Source: Camellia lanceoleosa (taxonomy: Eukaryota; Streptophyta; Magnoliopsida; Ericales; Theaceae). Taken from it: 64,000 bases of DNA. The translations under genes and the position numbers were made by a program. The stretch spans positions 86,742,717 through 86,806,716 of the forward strand of contig CM045762.1 of NCBI GenBank assembly GCA_025200525.1, written 5' to 3'. The notes under the pieces are model-generated. The model ran no database searches and was not told the origin of the DNA. It saw nothing but the letters and a program-made list of their open reading frames with translations. Positions 58,599 through 64,000 of the stretch are shown piece by piece; the stretch's first letter is position 1, and the number at the start of each line of letters is the position of its first letter.

Positions 58599-59760
58599 AT
58601 ATCAGAGAGAGGTCAAGCCTATGGTGGTAGAGGCGGGAGGCACAGTAGGCCTCGTTGAGGTGTGCACGAAGTACCAGTTCATGAGGTTGCAGTGCAAGAA
58701 GAATGGTTCGACCAAGCTAATGTGGCAAAGCAAGTAGGCCAAACTAATGTGGCCGGGCAAATGGGACAAGCAGGAGTCCCGAAACAAGCGAGTCAAGCCA
58801 CAATGGGCGCTCTAGCCTGAGAGATGGCATGGGGTTTGAGGGAATCTATGAACATGCTAAGGGCAGAGAATCAAGCCCGAGAGAACGCCGTGGAATCAAG
58901 GGCAAGTTTTCTTACTCGGGAGTTTTTGCGGGCCAAGCTGGACGAGTTTCATGGTGGCCTCGAGCCCAAAAGACAGATGAGTGGCTCGAGCAAACAATGA
59001 AGACATTTGAGATGTTTCAAATTGAAGACAGTAAGCTAAGGGTGACTCTGGCAAGTCACTACCTCAAGGGGGATGTGGGCCAATGGTGGAAGTACTCCAA
59101 GGGTCGAGTGGAACCGACATGGGAAGCTTTTGTCAATGCATTACAAGACAAGTATCTACCTCCCACTGCAAGGGAAAGATTGAGGCAAGAATTCCAAAAT
59201 GTCAAACAACTTAACCTATTTGTGGCTGAGTTTGAAGCGACATTCACTAGTATGTTTCGGTTTACATCGGAATTGGTGGCAACGGAGGAGCGTCGTTGCA
59301 TAGAGTTTGAGAACAAATATTTTGTTCAAGATTGCCGGAAATATGATTTGGAACTATGACCGTCTTAGGGAAGTGGCGACACATGCAGAGATTACTGTGC
59401 TGGCCAAGGAGAGAGAGACTTCAGGGTTCGAGGTCTAGGGGCCAAGAGTGACAAGGGAACTTTAGACCTAGTAAGAAGAACAGGGGCACTTCTTCATCTA
59501 AGCCCCGGTCATAGCAATCTAGATCCACATTTCCTTCGCCAAGTGGTGGCGCTGGGAGGAATGCTTATGGGAGCTTTACTTGTTTCAAATGTGGCCAACT
59601 GGATCACAAGGCCAATTCCTTCCCACAGAAGGGAGGAGGACATCATATGTTACCACCACCACCGTCTAACTAATCTCAGAGTCAGTCATAGAGTAGGGGG
59701 CAAGGACCTACTTGCTTTCAGTGTGGTTAGTCGGGGCACTTAAGGAGAGCTTGCCTACAG
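58599..59760 (+). pseudogene. gag: Element D gag, heavily broken
   Basis: The expected start codon is ATA (58599), where A has ATG. The basic Gly/Arg-rich start is followed by a stop at about 58656. A second stop interrupts at MGALA. The capsid block is readable from 58979 (EWLEQTMKTFEMFQ-like, then LKGDVGQWWKY and WEAFVNALQDKYLP). The first zinc knuckle, CFKCGQLDHKANSF, has lost its last cysteine; the second, CFQCG.SGHLRRAC, keeps its ligands but contains a stop. It aligns along its length with element A's gag. Confidence 0.8.
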
Positions 59761-59974
59761 TTGGGAGGCATATCTGGCGCATTAGGATTGAGGTAGACTC
59801 AGAGCCATCAGCAGGCTCATTCAGTTCAGACACCACGAGCTAATCAAGGAGCCACTTCGGCTAAGTCAGTCCTGCTAGCCTATGCTCCGAGAGATGAACA
59901 GGTCAATCAGAGGCCTTAGGGGTGCGTGTAAGCTGTTACAGCGCCTGAGTAGTTGCCAAGGTCCTAAAGTGTGA

Positions 59975-60440
59975 GAAGTATTTTTATTGTGTGCAATTCT
60001 TTGGCTAATGTGTTGATAGATATGGGTGCGTCGCATTCATTTATATCTTCTGCTTTTGCTTCTGCATTGGGGTTAGAGGTGGCTCAATTAGTGTATTCAC
60101 TCAAGGTAAAGTCACCAGTTGGGGAGAAGGTTGACTTGGACCGGGGGTGTCATGGTTGTGAGATAGAGGTTGCTGGGTGCTGACTTCCTTTCGCTTTTGT
60201 GCTGCTGGATACGTCAGGTTTTGATGTCATCTTGGGCATGGATTGGTTATCTTCTTATCGTGCTATTATTGATTGTTACCGTCAAAGAGTTACGGTGTGT
60301 ACCTCGAGTGATGACTGTTTTTATTTTTTGGGGGACCGAGTTAATAGGGTGTCATCACCAGTCTACGACCTTCGTGGTAGGGGCAGTCTTAGTTGTCTTC
60401 TTGCAACTCTCTTGGATAGTAAGAGTGATAGGGTCTGAAT
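59975..60440 (+). pseudogene. Element D protease domain, DTG changed to DMG
   Basis: Reading NVLIDMGASHSFISSAFAS aligns with element A's VLIDTGASHSF; the threonine of the catalytic DTG is methionine, which should abolish activity. A frame break near 60178 is followed by SGFDVILGMDWLSSYRAIID. It ends at a stop near 60438 before the RT linker. Confidence 0.85.
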
Positions 60441-60444
60441 AGAA

Positions 60445-61215
60445 TTGCCAAGAATAGTTTGTGAATACCCGGATGTTTTTCCCGAGGATCTCACCAGTTT
60501 GCCACCCCACCAGGAGATCGAGTTCTCCATTGACTTAGTGCCTAGCACGACACTGATTTTCATTGCACCGTATAGATTTGTGCTCTCAGAATTACATGAG
60601 TTGAAGATTCAACTCCAAGAACTCTTAGACAAGGGCTTCATCTACCCTAGCACAGCACCTTAGGGAGCACTGGCTCTCTTTGCTAAGAAGAAGGATGGGT
60701 CGTTACGGTTATGCATTGATTATCGCAAGTTGAATCGAGTTACTGTTAAGAACAAATATCCTCTACCCAGAATAGATGATTTTTTTGACCAACTTAAGGG
60801 GTCTCGTTGCTTTTTTAAGATATCAGGGTATTATTAGTTGAGAGTCCGGGAGGAGGATATCCAAAAAATAGCCTTTCCCACGCGTTGTGACCACTATGAA
60901 TTCCTTATGATGCCTTTCGGTTTAACCAACGCTCCTTCTTCCTTTATGGACTTGATGAATCGAGTCTTTCGTGAATTCTTAGACCGCTTCGTGGTCGTCT
61001 TTGTGGACGACAGCTTGATTTATTCAACCTCTGAGGAGGAACACGAGGAACACTTATGGATAGTGCTTGACTTATTTAGGGTGCATCAATTGTTTGCTAA
61101 ATTTGAGAAATGTGAGTTTTGGTTAACCGAAGTCAAGTTCTTAGGGCATGTTGTGTTGAAAGAAGGAGTAACTGTAGACTCTTCTAGGATAGACGCCGTG
61201 TAAGATTGGGAGCAA
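60445..61215 (+). pseudogene. Element D reverse transcriptase
   Basis: Blocks in order: [29 protein letters not shown] then a stop at 60661, [35 protein letters not shown], a small deletion and two stops where [12 protein letters not shown] should be, [29 protein letters not shown] (catalytic FVDD kept, next Ile changed to Ser), and [13 protein letters not shown] stop at about 61201 precedes DWEQPKN. The domain is nearly full length but cannot be translated. Confidence 0.88.
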
Positions 61216-61790
61216 CCAAAAAATTATTTTTGAAATTGGGAGTCTTTTAGGTTTAGCCCGGTATTATCGCCATTTCGTAAGAGACTTCTCTAGACTAGCC
61301 GCACCTTTGGCCAAGTAAACTAGGAAGGGTATTAAATTTGTGTGGGATGAGGCTTGTGAGAAGTCATTCCAAGAGCTTAAGACTAGATTGACTACTGCAC
61401 CACTTTTGATAATTCCAGAAAGAGATTTAGGTTATACCGTGTATTATGATGCGTTCCGGGATGGGCTTTGTTGTGTATTAATGCAAGAGGAGCAGGTTGT
61501 GGCTTATGGCTCACGACAATTAAAGACTCATGAGAAGAACTACCCCACTCATGATTTAGAGTTAGCGGTAAGTATTTTTGCCTTGAAAAATTTGGAGGCA
61601 TTATTTGTATGGTAAAAAGTTTGATATTTTCTCTGACCATAAGAGTCTAAAATACTCGTTCTCCCAAAAAGACTTGAATTTATGCCAACGGAGATGGATG
61701 GAATTTATGGTATATTGATTTCTAGTTACACTATCATTCGGGGAAGGCCAATGTAGTGGTCGATGCTTTGAGTTAAAAATCCGTAAGTAG
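61216..61790 (+). pseudogene. Element D RNase H domain
   Basis: A frame break near 61225 interrupts GLARYYRHFVRDFSRLA-like sequence. Then come [35 protein letters not shown] (catalytic Asp kept in YYDA), [18 protein letters not shown], and after a shift [11 protein letters not shown]. Unlike element A, no foreign element is inserted at YGSRQLK, so it shows the pre-insertion reading across A's CCTAT site. Confidence 0.85.
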
Positions 61791-62850
61791 TTTGGCAAGT
61801 GTGGCCATTCGGGAATGGGATATGCTGGGCGATATTGGTGAGTTTAACTTGCATTTGGGGAAGCCCAGTGAGGGTGCTACCTTGTTTACTTTGCTTGCTC
61901 AACCTACCTTGATTAGTAGAGTTATAGAGGCACAACAGGGTGACCGTGAGGTGGAGACAATCCGTGATCAGATCTCCAACGGGAAGGAAGAAAAGGTTTT
62001 GAGCATACACTCAGATTTGAGTGTGAGATATCTAGACCGTGTGTTTGTGCCGGAATCTTGTAGAGAGGAGGTTCACTGAGAATTTCATCATTTATGCCTT
62101 GCGGTGCATCCAAGAAGCAAAAAAATATACCATGATCTTAGTCGCCAGTTTTGGTGGAGGGGTATAAAACGGGATGTCGCTTTATTTGTTTTAAAATGCC
62201 TTATTTGCCAACAAGTGAAGGTCGAACACCAAAAGCTAGCGGGTTTGCTATAACCCATACCGATAGCAGAGTGGAAATGGGAGCATGTCACCATGGATTT
62301 TGTAGTTGGGCTTCCTAGAACACAATGGGGCAATGACGCCGCTTGGGTGATTGTTGATAGGTTGACTAAGTCTACGCACTTAATTCCAATGCGCACCAAC
62401 GACTCAATTGAGCATTTGGCAGAGTTGTACATTAGGGAGACAGTTCAACTTCATGGGGTCCCTGTGACCATCGTCTCGAATAGAGATCTACATTTTATTG
62501 CTCGGTTGTGGCAAAGCCTTCAAGACGCGTTAGGAACTAAGTTGACCTTTAGCACCGCTTATCATCGTCAGACTGATGGACAATTGGAGCATACAATTTA
62601 GATTTTGGGGGACATTCTTAGAGCTTGTATTCTTGATTTTAAGGGGTCTTGGGAGAGGCGCCTACCATTGATTGAGTTCACCTATGACAATAGTTATCAG
62701 GCTAGTATCGAGATGTCACTATTTGAGGCCTTGTATAGCTGCCCTTGTAGATCACCAATTTGTTGGGCCAAGGTGGGTGACGCACCGATGTTGGGCCTAG
62801 AGATTATTAGAGAAATGATTGAGAAAAATGCTCTCATTTGAAAGAGCTTA
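61791..62850 (+). pseudogene. Element D integrase
   Basis: The zinc-binding module is split by a stop at 62078-62080 (HH region) and continues FWWRGIKRDVALFVLKCLIC. The core reads [19 protein letters not shown], then VTIVSNRDLHFIARLWQ and QTDGQLEHTI. In place of the usual VSDRDPRF it has VSNRDLHF, so the second catalytic Asp is Asn; the Glu of the triad remains. A stop follows HTI, then the frame goes on to about 62841. Confidence 0.88.
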
Positions 62851-63370
62851 GCTATGGCTCAAAGCCGATAGAAGAGTTATGCCAATAGGAGCAGACGGCC
62901 TCTATCTTTCAAGGTTGGCGATCATTTGTTTCTTAAAATCTCACCGAAGTGAGACATGATGAGATTTGGTAAGAGTGAGAAATTGCCTCCTAGGTTTATT
63001 GGGCCTTTTAAGATATTAGAGCGAATTGGGGAGGTGGCATACCGCTTTGGAGCGAATTCAGGAGGTGGCATACCACTTAACCTTACCTTTATAGGTTTCG
63101 GGGGTTCACAATGTGTTCCATGTATCTATGTTTAGGAAATATGAACCCGACCCTTCACATGTACTTGATTGGGTTAACCTAGAGGCAGATGAGAATGCCT
63201 CGTATGAAGAACGGCCAGTTCAAATTTTAGACACCCGAGAACAAGTGTTGAGGGCAAGACTATACCGCTAGTGAAGGTGTTGTAGAGAGACCATGGGGTC
63301 GAGGAAGCGACTTGGAAGCGAGAGGCGGAGGTCCGCTCCAAGTATCCAGATTTATTTGAAAATGTTTAGT
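62851..63370 (+). pseudogene. Element D integrase C-terminus and chromodomain-like tail
   Basis: Readable pieces in several frames: [39 protein letters not shown] (GPF motif), a short local duplication of 'gagcgaatt..gaggtggcatacc' at 63020-63075, then NVFHVSMFRKYEPDPSHVL, ENASYEERPVQILDTREQV, and GVEEATWKREAEV ending in PDLFENV. It corresponds to element A 30130-30547. Confidence 0.8.
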
Positions 63371-63764
63371 TGTTTTAAATTGTAATATTCTCTAGTGTTT
63401 AAGGGAAATATGTTAAATTGTTAACCACATGTTATTATATGTGTTATTGTTTCGAGCATGAAATTGTTATGAATTGTCATAGTTGTTGTTGGAAATTTCA
63501 TGCTTATGCTTATCATGATTGGTTGTTGCTGATGTGGTAGCTTTGGCCTATGGGAAGACTATGATGATAATAGTGAAAATTTTATTGAGAATTGAAATCT
63601 CCGTACCATTATGGGAATTACAATTAGTGTTGAATTGATCATATTTAGCGTAGCTATGATTGCTCAAAGTCCTTTAATTGTGAAGTTGTCCCCACCCTTT
63701 TTTGGAGTTGTGGATGGGTTGTTTGATTTAATTTCGGGGATGAAATTTCCTAAGGAAGGGAGGT
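63371..63764 (+). other. Element D 3' untranslated region and polypurine tract
   Basis: A non-coding stretch ending 'tttcggggatgaaatttcc' and the PPT TAAGGAAGGGAGG (63751-63763) directly before the 3' LTR, the same arrangement as element A. Confidence 0.8.
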
Positions 63765-64000
63765 TGTGATGCTCAGGTAGCTAACCCGTCATGTTTTTCC
63801 CATAACTGTATTTATCTTAAATTATGTTGGGAGTGTAAGGTATAAACTTGAGGTCTTGTCGACCGTTTGGGTTCACCGTTGTTGAAACCTTTTTCAAAGT
63901 CCTATCCTTATTCCATTCCGGAGTTGGGCTTTGCTTGTTTCGAAAGGGCGTGAAATTGGATCAGTGGTGTCTTGGTTTCAGCTGGTGAAATTTCTGGGCG
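63765..64000 (+). repeat. Element D 3' LTR, first 236 bases
   Basis: It starts TGTGATGCTCAGG after the PPT. From about 63858 it aligns with the left LTR (GACCGTTTGGG and 'ttccggagttggg'). The rest lies outside the window. Confidence 0.88.

Larger units (their letters stand above)
56037..64000 (+). mobile_element. Element D: decayed Ty3/gypsy chromovirus, right end off-window
   Basis: LTR-related sequence at 56037-58164 and from 63765, with PBS, gag, protease, RT, RNase H, integrase and chromodomain-like tail between them. It is the same domain order and clade as element A but with more stops and shifts. The left LTR lacks about 90-100 bases at its 5' end compared with the 3' LTR. Confidence 0.9.

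Noticed and set aside
1..64000. A defence island, biosynthetic cluster or other dedicated multi-gene system
   Set aside because: Apart from the antisense PMD gene, everything I can identify is transposon or gene debris. The PMD-bearing element is the only candidate for an unusual system.

Overview
This window looks like a transposon-dense stretch of a plant nuclear genome, probably a woody eudicot. It holds Ty3/gypsy chromovirus pol genes, a plant mobile domain (PMD) gene with five introns, CACTA TIRs, and fragments of three plant gene families: MSH4, GH9 endoglucanase and a COMT-like O-methyltransferase. No intact host gene was found. The species is not identifiable from sequence alone.

Positions 1-44630 are one nest of insertions, read from boundaries and target-site duplications (TSDs). 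The outer layer (element B) is a minus-strand gypsy element with its 5' LTR at 42531-44630, a PBS, a stub of gag, and a broken 3' LTR that runs off the left edge. Into that 3' LTR went (i) a CACTA DNA transposon, 106-34281; (ii) a 4.25 kb solo LTR, 34986-39235, TSD CTATC; and (iii) a solo LTR of the same family as B, 39512-41527, TSD AAAAT. The CACTA element carries an MSH4 exon and a GH9 exon fragment and was hit by gypsy element A (4862-33155, Del/Tekay-like chromovirus). A's RNase H domain was then split by element C (10276-28743, TSD CCTAT), an 18.5 kb Ogre/Tat-like element with 3.7 kb LTRs. C has a gag remnant, no pol, and a six-exon PMD gene on its antisense strand.

Positions 44631-56036 hold a pair of Helitron-like 432 bp repeats, another B-type solo LTR (46262-48311), a broken O-methyltransferase exon (about 48905-49645), AT-rich DNA, a divergent C-type LTR on the minus strand (51413-54749) and an RNase H-like fragment. 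Positions 56037-64000 are element D, a decayed chromovirus with a 5'-truncated left LTR, mutated protease and integrase catalytic residues, and the start of its 3' LTR at the right edge.

Two themes deserve attention. First, each LTR family carries a cluster of short palindromes with its own core (A/B: TCGCTCGAGCGA; C: GCCGGTCGGC; D: CCGCACATGCGG), just upstream of a TATA-like box where one is visible. Second, the antisense PMD gene in C keeps all six exons in phase 0 with GT/AG borders and has only two stop codons, and a cluster of C's LTR motif lies just upstream of its start.
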